Shown piece after piece: positions 45,229 through 53,829 of a stretch of DNA of 64,000 bases. Under the pieces are notes generated by a model. The model saw nothing but the letters and a program-made list of their open reading frames with translations. It ran no database searches and was not told the origin of the DNA. A program made the position numbers and the translations under genes. The stretch lies in the NCBI GenBank assembly GCA_002082585.1, contig CP020563.1, positions 1,172,001 to 1,236,000 on the forward strand, written 5' to 3'. The number at the start of each line of letters is the position of its first letter. The stretch's first letter is position 1. The DNA is from Kitasatospora albolonga (GTDB lineage Bacteria > Actinomycetota > Actinomycetes > Streptomycetales > Streptomycetaceae).

Positions 45229-46412
45229 GCGGCCGCTCCCTTCGTCGTCGTACCGGCCCCGGGGTCCGGGGTCCGCCGCCCGCGCAGCACCGTCCGCAGC
45301 GAGGCGAGCCCGCCGGGCAGGAAGCCGACCGCGACGACGAACAGCAAGCCCTGGAGGTACGTCCACCCGGCGGGCCAGGCGTCCGAGAGCGTGCTCTGCG
45401 CCCAGGCCACCGCGATCGCCCCGAGCACCGCGCCCACCAGTGAGGCCCGCCCGCCGACGGCCGCGCCGATGACGAAGCCGATGGACGGCACGACCCCGAT
45501 GAGCGCCGGGGAGATGATCCCCACCGCGGGGACGAACAGCGCTCCGGCCAGCCCCGCCATACCGGCCGCGGCCACGTACGCCACCAGCTTGACGTTGGCC
45601 GGGTTGTAGCCGAGGAAGCGCACCCGCTCCTCGGAGTCCCGTACCGCGACGAGGAGTTCGCCGTACCGGCTGACGAACAGCTGCCGGGCGAGGGCCATCA
45701 GGAGCAGCAGGGCGATCGCGATGACGATGTACACCATCCGCTGGTTGACCGGGTCGTTCAGGTCGTAGCCGAAGAAGCCCTGGAAGTCGGTCAGGCCGTT
45801 GGTGCCGCCCGTGGTGGCCTGCTGGCCTACCAGCCAGATCGCCAGCGCCGCCGCCAGCGCCTGGCTGAGGATCGCGAAGTACGCGCCTTTCACCCGGCGG
45901 CGGAAGACCAGCACGCCGAGCAGCGCGGCGACGGCCATCGGCAGCAGTACGGTCATGGCCAGGGCGAAGACCGGGTTCGCGAACGGCTGCCACCACCAGG
46001 GCAGTCCGCCCTCGGTGCCGTACAGCTGCATGAAGTCCGGCAGCGGCTGTCCGGTCGCCGCCGCGTCGGCCAGCTTGAGGTGCATGGCCATGGCGTAGCC
46101 GCCGAGGCCGAAGAAGACGCCCTGCCCGAGCACCAGCAGCCCGCCCCGGCCCCAGGCGAGGCTGACGCCGACGGCGACGATCCCGTAGCAGAGGTATTTG
46201 GCGAGCAGCCCGAGCCGGAAGTCGGACAGGAGCAGCGGGGCGACGCCCACCAGCAGCACCGCGCCGAGCAGGAACGCGGCGGGGACACGGAAGCGGGTCG
46301 GCAGCCGGGGCAGGAAGCGGATCGGGAAGGGTGCGTCCGGCGGTCCGGCCGGGGGTTCGGCGGCCGGGCCGGTTGTTGCCGTGGCTGTCGGAGGTGTGCT
46401 CGTCGTCGTCAT
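45225..46412 (-). CDS. urtC: Urea ABC transporter permease UrtC
   Basis: A 395-residue LivM-like permease. The ATG at 46412 overlaps the urtB stop by 4 bases; the long open frame upstream of it is not coding. After a ~35-residue Thr/Pro/Ala lead there are about 9-10 membrane helices. Family features are CYGIVAVGVSLAWGRGGLLVLGQG in the first part and YGELLVAVRDSEERVRFLGYN, the cytoplasmic coupling region typical of urea permeases. Confidence 0.93.
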   Translation of the reverse strand: MTTTSTPPTATATTGPAAEPPAGPPDAPFPIRFLPRLPTRFRVPAAFLLGAVLLVGVAPLLLSDFRLGLLAKYLCYGIVAVGVSLAWGRGGLLVLGQGVFFGLGGYAMAMHLKLADAAATGQPLPDFMQLYGTEGGLPWWWQPFANPVFALAMTVLLPMAVAALLGVLVFRRRVKGAYFAILSQALAAALAIWLVGQQATTGGTNGLTDFQGFFGYDLNDPVNQRMVYIVIAIALLLLMALARQLFVSRYGELLVAVRDSEERVRFLGYNPANVKLVAYVAAAGMAGLAGALFVPAVGIISPALIGVVPSIGFVIGAAVGGRASLVGAVLGAIAVAWAQSTLSDAWPAGWTYLQGLLFVVAVGFLPGGLASLRTVLRGRRTPDPGAGTTTKGAAA

Positions 46413-47293
46413 ACCAGGCTCCTGGTGCGTACGGTGTACAGGCCCTGCGGCCGCCACTGGAGGAAGGCGACGATCCCCACGAGGACCACGACCTTCGCCA
46501 CGCTCACGGTCGTCGAGTACTCCAGGACCGACTGGAGCAGGCCGAGCACGAACGCGGTGATGACCGCCCCCCTGAGCCGTCCGATGCCGCCGACGACCAC
46601 GACCAGGAAGGCGTCCACGATGTAGTTGGTCCCGGTCGTCGGACCGATCGGGCCGATCAGCGTCAGCGCGACCCCCGCCATGCCCGCCAGCCCCGAGCCG
46701 ATGAAGAACGTGGTCCGGTCCACCCGCCCCGTCGCGATCCCGGACACCTCCGCGAGGTCCCGGTTCTGCACGACCGCCCTGATGCGGCGGCCCAGCGGGG
46801 TGGCCCGCAGGACCATCGCCAGGCCGCACACGCACAGCAGCGCGAACCCGAGGATGAACAGCCTGCTGTTCGCCAGGTTCACCCCCGCGACCGTGACACT
46901 TCCCGTGAGCAGGTCCGGCGCGGTCGTCTGGACGTTCGGTGCGCCGAAGACGTCCCGCGCCAGCTGCTGGAGCATGAGCGAGACGCCCCAGGTGACCAGG
47001 AGCGTGTCCAGCGGACGGGTGTACAGCCGCCGGATCAGCAGCCATTCCAGGAGGGCGCCCATCGCCCCGGCCACGAGGAACGCGGTGGGCAGGGCGACGA
47101 GGAGCGAGAGGCCGGCGTCACCGATCGGCTTCTGGAGTACGTACGTGGTGTAGGCACCGGCCATGATGAACTCGCCGTGCGCCATGTTGATGACGCCCAT
47201 CTGACCGAAGGTGAGGGTCAGGCCGAGGGCGATGAGGAGGAGGACGGCGCCGATGCTGACGCCGGTGAAGGACTGGTTGAGGATGACCGTCAC
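46409..47293 (-). CDS. urtB: Urea ABC transporter permease UrtB
   Basis: A 294-residue LivH-like permease started by a GTG that overlaps the urtA stop. About 8 membrane helices. [21 protein letters not shown] is the UrtB/LivH signature near the N-terminus; [21 protein letters not shown] is the coupling loop of the urea type. It pairs with UrtC in the membrane. Confidence 0.94.
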   Translation of the reverse strand: MTVILNQSFTGVSIGAVLLLIALGLTLTFGQMGVINMAHGEFIMAGAYTTYVLQKPIGDAGLSLLVALPTAFLVAGAMGALLEWLLIRRLYTRPLDTLLVTWGVSLMLQQLARDVFGAPNVQTTAPDLLTGSVTVAGVNLANSRLFILGFALLCVCGLAMVLRATPLGRRIRAVVQNRDLAEVSGIATGRVDRTTFFIGSGLAGMAGVALTLIGPIGPTTGTNYIVDAFLVVVVGGIGRLRGAVITAFVLGLLQSVLEYSTTVSVAKVVVLVGIVAFLQWRPQGLYTVRTRSLV

Positions 47294-48537
47294 AGGTCCG
47301 CCGCCCAGTCGTAGCCCTTCAGGTACGGGTCGGGCTTGATGGGCCCGCCCGAGTTCCAGACCTCCTCGATGAGACCGCTCGCGGTGATCCTGCCGATGCG
47401 GGCGGTCTTGTGGACGTGCTGTGTCGCGCCGTCGACCGTGACCTTCCCCTCCGGCGCGTCGAACTCGATCCCGTCCGAGGCCGCCTTCACCTTCTCGACG
47501 TCGAACGACCCCGCCTTCTCGACCATCGCCTTCCAGAGGTGGACGGAGATGTACGCCGCCTCCATCGGGTCGCTGGTGGGCTTGTCCTTGCCGTACGCCG
47601 CCCGGTACGCGGCGACGAACTTCTCGTTCGCCGCGCCGGGAGTGGTCTGGTAGTAGTTCCAGGCCGTCAACTGCCCTTCCAGGTACTGCGTTCCGATGCT
47701 CTTGACCTCCTCCTCTGCGATGGAGACGGAGAGCACCGGCAGCTTCTTCGCGGTCAGTCCCGCGGACTTGTACTCCTTGAAGAAGGCCACGTTGCTGTCG
47801 CCGTTCAGGGTGTTGAAGACCGCGTCGGCCCCCGCGCCCTTGACCTTGTTGACGATGGTCGCGAACTCCGTGGAGCCCAGGGGGGCGTAGTCCTCGCCGA
47901 GCACCTCCATGCCGTTCGCCTTCGCGTACGTCTTGATGATCCTGTTGGCGGTGCGCGGGAAGACATAGTCGCTGCCGACCAGGTAGAGCCGGGTGAGGCC
48001 CTGTTTCTTGAGGTAGTCGAGCGCGGGCACGATCTGCTGGTTGGTGGTGGCGCCCGAGTAGAAGATGTACGGGGACTGCTCCAGGCCCTCGTACTGCACG
48101 GGGTAGAAAAGCAGCGACTTGTTCCGCTCGAAGACCGGCTTCACCGCCTTGCGGCTGGCCGAGGTCCAGCAGCCGAAGGTCGCGACGACCTTGGAGTCCG
48201 TGATGAGCGCCTGCGCCTTCTCGGCGAAGGTGGGCCAGTCGGAGGCTCCGTCCTGGCTGACCGGACGGAGCTTCTTGCCGAGGACGCCGCCGGCCGCGTT
48301 GATCTCCTTGACCGCGAGCAGCAGCGCGTTGTGGACGGTGACCTCGCTGATCGCCATCGTGCCGGAGAGCGAGTTCAGCAGGCCGACCTTGACGGTGTCG
48401 CCGGAGGTGTCGGCCTGGGCACCGGCGGCCTTCGAGGTGTCGCCGCCGGTCTTCGCGCCGCAGGCGGTGAGCGCGGCGCCGACGCCGAGAGCGGAGATGC
48501 CGGTCAGGAGACCGCGCCTGGTGATGAGCCCGGACAT
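47290..48537 (-). CDS. urtA: Urea ABC transporter substrate-binding lipoprotein UrtA
   Basis: A 415-residue periplasm-facing binding protein (ATG at 48537 after GGAGG). The signal has twin arginines (ITRRGLLTG) and a lipobox LTAC, so it is a Tat-type lipoprotein anchored at Cys. The mature part has [51 protein letters not shown], and [14 protein letters not shown], typical of urea/amide-binding UrtA (AmiC-related). It is first in the operon; the 376-base upstream gap carries repeated TTTCCGG motifs and a divergent marR gene. No urease genes are in the window. Confidence 0.95.
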   Translation of the reverse strand: MSGLITRRGLLTGISALGVGAALTACGAKTGGDTSKAAGAQADTSGDTVKVGLLNSLSGTMAISEVTVHNALLLAVKEINAAGGVLGKKLRPVSQDGASDWPTFAEKAQALITDSKVVATFGCWTSASRKAVKPVFERNKSLLFYPVQYEGLEQSPYIFYSGATTNQQIVPALDYLKKQGLTRLYLVGSDYVFPRTANRIIKTYAKANGMEVLGEDYAPLGSTEFATIVNKVKGAGADAVFNTLNGDSNVAFFKEYKSAGLTAKKLPVLSVSIAEEEVKSIGTQYLEGQLTAWNYYQTTPGAANEKFVAAYRAAYGKDKPTSDPMEAAYISVHLWKAMVEKAGSFDVEKVKAASDGIEFDAPEGKVTVDGATQHVHKTARIGRITASGLIEEVWNSGGPIKPDPYLKGYDWAADL

Positions 48538-48913
48538 GTCACATACCTCCGAGAGAGGAAGGGAGAGGGAGAGGCGGTGCGGCCTTTTCGACCGCACGGG
48601 TCCCAGCCGTTCCGGGGTGGCCTCCGGGCTGGTCGCTGAAGTGGTCCACAGCCTGGGGCGGAACTGTTTCCGGGGCATTGCGGCGCAGTTGAAGAACAGT
48701 TTCCGGCGGAAGCGATCGCGTTTCCGGATCAGGTGATGCGGCGTCACCCGGCTGCGAGGTAAACGGATTTCCGGTGCGGGAATTCATTGCTTCCACCGGA
48801 AAGGATCAGAATCGGGGAATGCGGGAATGCCCTGCCGGGAGTACGGTGATCGGCGGTAGGCTCCGTCGCGCCCCCGCCACGGGGGCCTTGCGGATGTGAA
48901 CCCGAGGAGTGCG
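48538..48913. other. urtA-marR divergent gap (376 bases, no gene)
   Basis: No open frame with coding character is seen. The gap holds the urtA leader (ribosome site GGAGG next to urtA), five TTTCCGG-type motifs between 48666 and 48802, and the marR ribosome site GAGGAG just before 48914. I looked for GlnR boxes (GTnAC-n6-GAAAC pairs) and found no convincing one. Confidence 0.7.
48661..48802. promoter_or_regulatory. Five TTTCCGG motifs, candidate operator array
   Basis: GTTTCCGG at 48666, 48699 and 48720, ATTTCCGG at 48767, and the inverted CCGGAAA at 48796. The first two are parts of a near-identical 13-mer (GAACTGTTTCCGG at 48661, GAACAGTTTCCGG at 48694) spaced 33 bases, about three helical turns. 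They lie 124-265 bases upstream of urtA. Confidence 0.55.
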
Positions 48914-49447
48914 ATGGCGAGGCGGCCCCAGGAACTGCTCCACCTGCTGACCCGGGCCGAGCGCCTCGCGGCGCGCCGCGTCCAGTCCGCGCTCGACGCG
49001 TTCGGCTGCTCCGTCGAGGCGTGGCGGGTCCTCGATCTGCTCTCCGGCGAGGAGGGGCGGAACATGACGGCCCTCGCGGAGGACGCCGCCCTGCCCGCGC
49101 CGACCCTGACCAAGATCGTCGATCAACTCGTGGACCAGAACCTGGTGTTCCGCCGGGTCGACCCCACCGACCGCCGCCGGGTCCTCGCCCAGCTCACCCC
49201 CCGGGGCCTGCGACGGCGTCGGCAGCTCTCCCGCGCGGTACGGGCGGAGTGGGGCCCGTCGTCACCGGGGCTCACGGAGGGCGAGGAGGATCAACTGATG
49301 CCACTGCTGGGCCGGTTGTCCGGCGCACTGGCGGGCAAGGACGGACACGGCGGCGAAGGGGTCGACAGTGGCGGCGAGGAAATCGGCAACGGCCGCCAAG
49401 AGATCACAACAGCCCCTGCGGGGAATCCAGTTGGGCGAGCACGGTGA
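48914..49447 (+). CDS. MarR-family transcriptional regulator
   Basis: A 177-residue winged-helix regulator (ATG at 48914 after GAGGAG; the GTG at 48896 is less likely). The core is SVEAWRVLDLLSGEEGRNMTALAEDAALPAPTLTKIVDQLVDQ in separate helices, with the wing RVDPTDRRRVLAQLTPRG. The last ~40 residues are a Gly-rich tail. It diverges from urtA, so it may control urea uptake, and its 3' end overlaps the convergent binding-protein gene by 44 bases. The ligand is unknown. Confidence 0.88.
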   Translation: MARRPQELLHLLTRAERLAARRVQSALDAFGCSVEAWRVLDLLSGEEGRNMTALAEDAALPAPTLTKIVDQLVDQNLVFRRVDPTDRRRVLAQLTPRGLRRRRQLSRAVRAEWGPSSPGLTEGEEDQLMPLLGRLSGALAGKDGHGGEGVDSGGEEIGNGRQEITTAPAGNPVGRAR

Positions 49448-50522
49448 AGTCGAGACCGTCGGCCTCCGCCAGATAGATGCGCTGGCGCACATGCCGCCCG
49501 TCCAGGCCGAGCAGGCCGCGCGGCCCCTCGTACCGGACGTGCTCGGCGGCGGCACCGATGGCGGACACCTCCAGGGTGCGGGCGCGTTCGACGAGCGCCG
49601 CGAGCAGCAGCACACCTTCGTAGCAGGACTCGCCGAGGCTGCCGGGGACCGGCGCGTCCACGCCGAAGCGGGCGGCGTACCGGCCGTGGAAGTCCATGCT
49701 GTGCCCGTCGGCGAGCGAGGCGAAGAACCCGGCCGTGCTGTAGAGGCCGGCGGTCGCCCCGGGGCCGCTGCCGAGGAGCATGCTCTCGTCCATCAGCGTG
49801 CTCAGCCGCAGACAGCGGGCGTCCAGCCCGGCCGCGGCGAACGCCCGGTTGAACCGGACCGCGTCGCTGCCCACGAGCAGCATCAGCACGGCGTCGGCGT
49901 CCGACCGCTCGACACGGCGGAGGACATCGGTGAAGTCGTCGGTCCCCAGCGGGAGATACGCCTCCCCGCAGACCCGCCCCCGGGACTCCCCCGCGTACCG
50001 CCGGGCCGCCCGGGCGGTGCGGCGCGGCCAGACGTAGTCGTTCCCGACGACGAACCAGCGGCGTACGTCCCGCATCCGGGCGAGCATCCGCATCGCCGGG
50101 AGCAGCTGCCCCGCCGGTGTCTCGCTGGTCATGAAGACGCCCTCGGTCCGCTCACCGCCCTCGTACAGCGCCGTGTAGACGTACGGCACCCGGTGCGCGA
50201 CCCTCGGCGCCAGCGCCTGCCGCACCGAGCTGATGTGCCAGCCGGTGACGCCCTGCACCGCCCCCGCCGCCACCAGCGCCCCGACCTCCGCCGCGACCCT
50301 CGACGGCTCCGCCCCGCCGTCCACCTCCAGGAGCCGCAGCTCCCGCCCCAGCACCCCGCCCGCCGCGTTGACCTCCTCCACGGCCAGCCGCGCGCACGCC
50401 TCGCACCCCGGCCCGAAGATCCCCGCCGGTCCCTGCATCGGGTAGACCAGCGCCACCGTCAGCACCGACGCGTCGGCCGTGAACCACTCGGGGGTACGGA
50501 AGCGCGCCGGAGGCAGGGACAT
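49404..50522 (-). CDS. Signal-less UrtA/AmiC-like substrate-binding domain protein
   Basis: A 372-residue periplasmic-binding-protein fold of the UrtA/AmiC type but with no signal peptide or lipobox: it starts MSLPPARFRTPEWFTADASV and goes straight into LTVALVYPMQGPAGIFGPGC. INAAGG-type [31 protein letters not shown] and GNDYVWPRRTARAARRY parallel UrtA. AmiC, a cytosolic amide sensor in Pseudomonas, has the same design. It lies 40 bases after a TetR gene on the same strand and near urtABCDE, so it could sense urea or an amide inside the cell. No AmiR-like ANTAR partner is adjacent. Confidence 0.85.
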   Translation of the reverse strand: MSLPPARFRTPEWFTADASVLTVALVYPMQGPAGIFGPGCEACARLAVEEVNAAGGVLGRELRLLEVDGGAEPSRVAAEVGALVAAGAVQGVTGWHISSVRQALAPRVAHRVPYVYTALYEGGERTEGVFMTSETPAGQLLPAMRMLARMRDVRRWFVVGNDYVWPRRTARAARRYAGESRGRVCGEAYLPLGTDDFTDVLRRVERSDADAVLMLLVGSDAVRFNRAFAAAGLDARCLRLSTLMDESMLLGSGPGATAGLYSTAGFFASLADGHSMDFHGRYAARFGVDAPVPGSLGESCYEGVLLLAALVERARTLEVSAIGAAAEHVRYEGPRGLLGLDGRHVRQRIYLAEADGLDFTVLAQLDSPQGLL

Positions 50523-50562
50523 GCCCCCATGATGGCCGGTCGGCCACCCGGGCCGACACCCC

Positions 50563-51192
50563 CTACGGCCGGTGCGGGGCTCCGACCATGCGCAGGACCA
50601 GGTCGGCATAGAGGGCGCCGACCTCGTCGGGGGTACGGCTGCCCTGGGCGTTGAACCAGCGGGCCACGTCGATGCAGAGGGAGAGCACGGCGAGGGTGGT
50701 GCCGGGGATGTCGGGGACGTCGAACTCCCCGGCCCGTACGCCCTCGCTGATGATCCGGCGCACCACCGCGTCGCTCCTGCGGCGCAGCTCGACGATCTCG
50801 GTGCGGTGCTCGGGGCCGAGGGCGTCCAGCTCGTACTGGACGACGCGCGCGGTGGTGTGGCGCTCGGCGTGCCAGCGGACGAAGGACCGTACGGCTCCGG
50901 CGAGCCGCTCGGCGGCCGTGCCGTCCCGGTCGGCCTCGGTCTCCAGGACGTACAGCGCCCGGTCGTGGCCGATCTTGCTGATCCGGTGGAGCAGCTCTTC
51001 CTTCGTCTTGTAGTGGATGTAGAGCGCGGCCGGGCTCATTCCGGCGCGCCCGGCGATGTCACGGGTGGTGGTCGCGTGGTACCCGCGTTCGGCGAAGGCG
51101 TCGACCGCGGCGACGAGGAGCCGCCTGGCCGCCTCGGGCGTGACCTCGCCCCAGGGAGCGTCGTCGCCGCCCGTCTCCTCCGCCGTACTCAT
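50563..51192 (-). CDS. TetR-family regulator (KstR2-like)
   Basis: A 209-residue TetR protein with an N-terminal hydrophilic lead, then the HTH AVDAFAERGYHATTTRDIAG / MSPAALYIHYKTKEELLHRI. The C-terminal domain (WHAERHTTARVVQYELDALGPEHRTEI in two stretches) resembles the KstR2-type acyl-CoA sensor group. A KstR2-like 14-mer is 48 bases before its start and the same one precedes maoC at 43.1 kb, so self-control plus maoC control is likely. Confidence 0.9.
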   Translation of the reverse strand: MSTAEETGGDDAPWGEVTPEAARRLLVAAVDAFAERGYHATTTRDIAGRAGMSPAALYIHYKTKEELLHRISKIGHDRALYVLETEADRDGTAAERLAGAVRSFVRWHAERHTTARVVQYELDALGPEHRTEIVELRRRSDAVVRRIISEGVRAGEFDVPDIPGTTLAVLSLCIDVARWFNAQGSRTPDEVGALYADLVLRMVGAPHRP

Positions 51193-51239
51193 CGCTCAGC
51201 GCCCCTCTCCGTCAACAGGACGAACACCATACCCCGAAC

Positions 51240-51253
51240 CTGAGCAAGCGCTT
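51240..51253. promoter_or_regulatory. KstR2-like operator upstream of its TetR gene
   Basis: CTGAGCAAGCGCTT, identical to the site before maoC (43101-43114). It lies in the 87-base gap between the TetR start and the end of the YiaA-like gene. Confidence 0.65.
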
Positions 51254-51279
51254 AGGGGCATCTCACGGGCGGTGCGGGT

Positions 51280-51570
51280 TCAGAGCTTCTGAAAGGGGTC
51301 GTGCTCGGCGAGGATCTTCTCCAGCCGGGCCTGGTCGACCCGGCTGACGATCTGCCCGGCCTCCTGCCGGTCCCGGATCACCTTGGCGAGGGTGAAGCAG
51401 GACGTCACGAGGTAGAGCACCCCGATGGCGAGGAAGCCGCGCACCCAGGCGTCGGCGTCGAGGAAGAAGATACCGAGGGCCACCGCCCCCATCGCCACCA
51501 GGAAGGAGGCGACGGCCTGGCCGTAGAAGGCGGCGGTGCTCTGCTGCTTGACCGTTGTCGTGTCACTCAT
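51280..51570 (-). CDS. YiaA/YiaB-like two-helix inner membrane protein
   Basis: A 96-residue membrane protein (ATG at 51570). MSDTTTVKQQSTAAFYGQAVASF leads into two membrane helices joined by LDADAWVRGF, then a charged C-terminus ending DPFQKL. This is the YiaAB two-helix domain, of unknown function. Confidence 0.85.
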   Translation of the reverse strand: MSDTTTVKQQSTAAFYGQAVASFLVAMGAVALGIFFLDADAWVRGFLAIGVLYLVTSCFTLAKVIRDRQEAGQIVSRVDQARLEKILAEHDPFQKL

Positions 51571-51667
51571 GGGCCCAGCATCCGCCGACGTGGCGTGCGC
51601 CACATCTGCGCCCGTACTCAGCCGCATACTCAGACACCCGTACGAGTCCGGACCGGTGCGGCCGCGC

Positions 51668-52819
51668 TCAGAACGCGGAGACGCCCGTCAGCGCGCGGCC
51701 GATGATCAGCTTCTGGATCTGGCTGGTGCCCTCGTAGAGCGTCATCACGCGGGCGTCGCGGAGGAGCTTGCCGACCGGGTACTCGTCGATGTAGCCGTAG
51801 CCGCCGAAGACCTGGAGGGCGTTGTTGGCGCAGCGGACGGCGGCCTCGGAGGCGTACAGCTTGGCCTGGGAGGCGGCGGTGGCGAACTCCTGGCCCCGGT
51901 CGATCAGGTCGGCGACCCGCCAGGTGAGCAGCCGGGCCGCCTCGACATCCACGGAGATGTCACTGAGCAGTTCCTGTACGAGCTGGTGGCCCGCGATGCC
52001 CTTGCCGAACTGCTCGCGCTCCCCCGCGTACCGTACGGCGGCGTCCAGGGCGGCCTGCGCGATGCCGACGCACCCCGCCGCGACCGACATCCGCCCCTTG
52101 GCGAGGGCCGACATGGCGACGGTGAAGCCCTTGCCCTCAGGACCGAGGAGGGTATCGACGGGGACGCGGACTTCCTCCAGGACCAGTTCGGCGGTGGCCT
52201 GGCCGCGCAGGCCGAGCTTGCCGTGGATGGCGCGGCGGGTGAGGCCGGGGGTGTCGGCGGGGACCAGGAAGGCGGAGACGCCGCGGTGGCCGGGGGCGTC
52301 GTTCGTCCGCGCGAAAAGAAGAACCACATCGGCCCAGGTGCCGTTGGTGATGAAGGTCTTGGTGCCGTTGATGACGTAGTTGCCGCCGTCGCGCACGGCC
52401 CGGGTGGCGAGGTTCCCGGCGTCCGAGCCGGTGCCGGGCTCGGTGAGGCCGAAGCAGCCGACCGCCTCGCCGGAGGTGAGCCGGGGCAGCCACTGCCGCT
52501 TCTGCTCCTCGCTCCCCCAGGAAGCGATCGTCTTGGCGACCAGGCCGAGCGAGACGGAGACGATGCCGCGCACGGAGGAGTCGCCGCGCCCGAGCTCCTC
52601 GGTGACCAGGCAGTACGTGAGGTGGTCGCCGCCGGAGCCGCCGTACTCCTCGGGGACGGTGAGGCCGAGGAAGCCGAGCGCGCCGAGCTTCTTCACGATC
52701 GACCTGTCGACATTCTCGGCCCGGTCCCAGGCGATGACGTGCGGGGCGACCTCGCGGGCGACGAAGTCCTCGGCCAGTTTCCGGACGGCCTCCTGCTCTT
52801 CGCTGAGCTCCAGGTTCAT
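51668..52819 (-). CDS. Acyl-CoA dehydrogenase
   Basis: A 383-residue ACAD (ATG at 52819, preceded by GGGGCGG; an ATG at 52834 is possible). Signature GCFGLTEPGTGSDAGNLAT, then NGTKTFITNGTWADVVLLFA and VFGGYGYIDEYPVGKLLRDARVM, with the catalytic Glu in YEGTSQIQKLIIGRAL (short/branched-chain class). It diverges from a TetR gene across a short gap holding TAGCACTGCTA. The role is in fatty acid or branched-chain acyl oxidation; chain length is not predictable. Confidence 0.95.
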   Translation of the reverse strand: MNLELSEEQEAVRKLAEDFVAREVAPHVIAWDRAENVDRSIVKKLGALGFLGLTVPEEYGGSGGDHLTYCLVTEELGRGDSSVRGIVSVSLGLVAKTIASWGSEEQKRQWLPRLTSGEAVGCFGLTEPGTGSDAGNLATRAVRDGGNYVINGTKTFITNGTWADVVLLFARTNDAPGHRGVSAFLVPADTPGLTRRAIHGKLGLRGQATAELVLEEVRVPVDTLLGPEGKGFTVAMSALAKGRMSVAAGCVGIAQAALDAAVRYAGEREQFGKGIAGHQLVQELLSDISVDVEAARLLTWRVADLIDRGQEFATAASQAKLYASEAAVRCANNALQVFGGYGYIDEYPVGKLLRDARVMTLYEGTSQIQKLIIGRALTGVSAF

Positions 52820-52853
52820 GGCGGGCCGCCCCATCTCTCGTACAGCACTTAAT

Positions 52854-52864
52854 TAGCACTGCTA
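52854..52864. promoter_or_regulatory. Candidate TetR operator in the ACAD-TetR gap
   Basis: TAGCACTGCTA is an 11-bp palindrome (odd centre) in an AT-rich stretch with AGCACT repeated in tandem at 52844 and 52855. It lies between the divergent ACAD gene (start 52819) and the TetR gene. Confidence 0.5.
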
Positions 52865-52896
52865 GTTTCTGGTTCGCAGCGCCTACTATGAGCCGC

Positions 52897-53574
52897 ATGG
52901 CCCGACCGCGCAAGCCCCTCCTGAGCAGAGACCGCATCGTCGAGGCGGCGGGCGCGCTCGTGGACGCCGAGGGGCTGGACGCCGTCTCCACACGTCGGCT
53001 GGCGGCGGAGCTGGGGGTCAGCGGGCCCTCGCTCTACAACCACTTCCGCAACAAGGACGAAATCCTCGACGCGGTCGCCGACGCCGTCTCCGTACAGGTC
53101 GATCTGTCGATGTTCGAGGAGTCCGACCCCCGGGACTGGCGGGAGGCCCTGCACGACTGGGCCCTCTCCTACCGGGCCGCCCTCGCCGCGCACCCCCACA
53201 TCGTCCCGGTCCTCGCCCGGGGCCCGGGCCGCCGCCCGGCGGGGCTGCGGGTGGCCGACGCGGTGTTCGGGGCAATGGTGGGGGCGGGGTGGCCACCGGC
53301 CCAGGCGACCCGGATCGGGGCGCTGATGCGGTACTTCATCACCGGCTCGGCGCTGGGCTCCTTCGCCGGGGGCTTCGTGGACGACGAGAGCGCGTACGAC
53401 CCCGCCGACTACCCGCACCTCGGCCAGGCGCACCTGCTGGCGGAGCGGCGGCGGGAGGTGGACGAGGGGGCGTTCGAGACGGGGCTGCGGGCGCTGCTGG
53501 ACGGGCTGGCGATGCAGTACGGGGAGTACGGGCCGCCCGAGGAATCGGTTCGACGGGCGCCGAAGCGTCCTTGA
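52897..53574 (+). CDS. TetR-family regulator with TetR_C-type domain
   Basis: A 225-residue regulator beginning MARPRKPLLSRDRIVEAAGAL (ATG 52897; an in-frame ATG at 52888 gives 3 more residues). TACTAT overlaps the first ATG and could be a -10, which would make the 52897 start leaderless; no ribosome site is evident. HTH: VSTRRLAAELGVSGPSLYNHFRNKDEIL. The C-terminal domain has the GxxxG-rich ALMRYFITGSALGSFAG helix typical of TetR/TetR_C regulators. It probably represses the divergent ACAD gene; effector unknown. Confidence 0.88.
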   Translation: MARPRKPLLSRDRIVEAAGALVDAEGLDAVSTRRLAAELGVSGPSLYNHFRNKDEILDAVADAVSVQVDLSMFEESDPRDWREALHDWALSYRAALAAHPHIVPVLARGPGRRPAGLRVADAVFGAMVGAGWPPAQATRIGALMRYFITGSALGSFAGGFVDDESAYDPADYPHLGQAHLLAERRREVDEGAFETGLRALLDGLAMQYGEYGPPEESVRRAPKRP

Positions 53575-53634
53575 CTCGCCCTGGGGCCCATGAGGTGGGC
53601 TATGAGGAAGCAGGGAGGGGCGCCTACAAGGTGA

Positions 53635-53799
53635 TGTCCGCTGAGAGAGCAGCACACTTGGCCGGGTAGCGGACCTCGGCTCGAGGTCGCAGACAGTCGG
53701 TTCACGGGACAGGTCGCCTGCCACTTCGACAAGTACGACGAGCGGGATTTCGCCCTCGCGCAGGCTGGGGCCCCTGGGGCTCCGTGGGACAGCCCCGTA
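53635..53799 (+). pseudogene. Possible gene remnant at the island edge
   Basis: Frame 1 (53635 on, closed upstream by TGA at 53632) reads RLEVADSRFTGQVACHFDKY then DERDFALAQAGAPGAPWDSP, which looks protein-like, but there is no start codon with a ribosome site, and the frame runs without a stop into the antisense of the deformylase gene. It could be the end of a deleted gene left by an insertion or deletion at the boundary. I cannot name a family. The gap 53575-53829 shows nothing else. Confidence 0.25.
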
Positions 53800-53829
53800 G
53801 CCGTTCGTGAGACGGTGCCGCGTCGGCCG

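Noticed and set aside
48538..48913. GlnR boxes upstream of urtA
   Set aside because: I could not find paired GTnAC-n6-GAAAC sites; the repeated motif is TTTCCGG instead.
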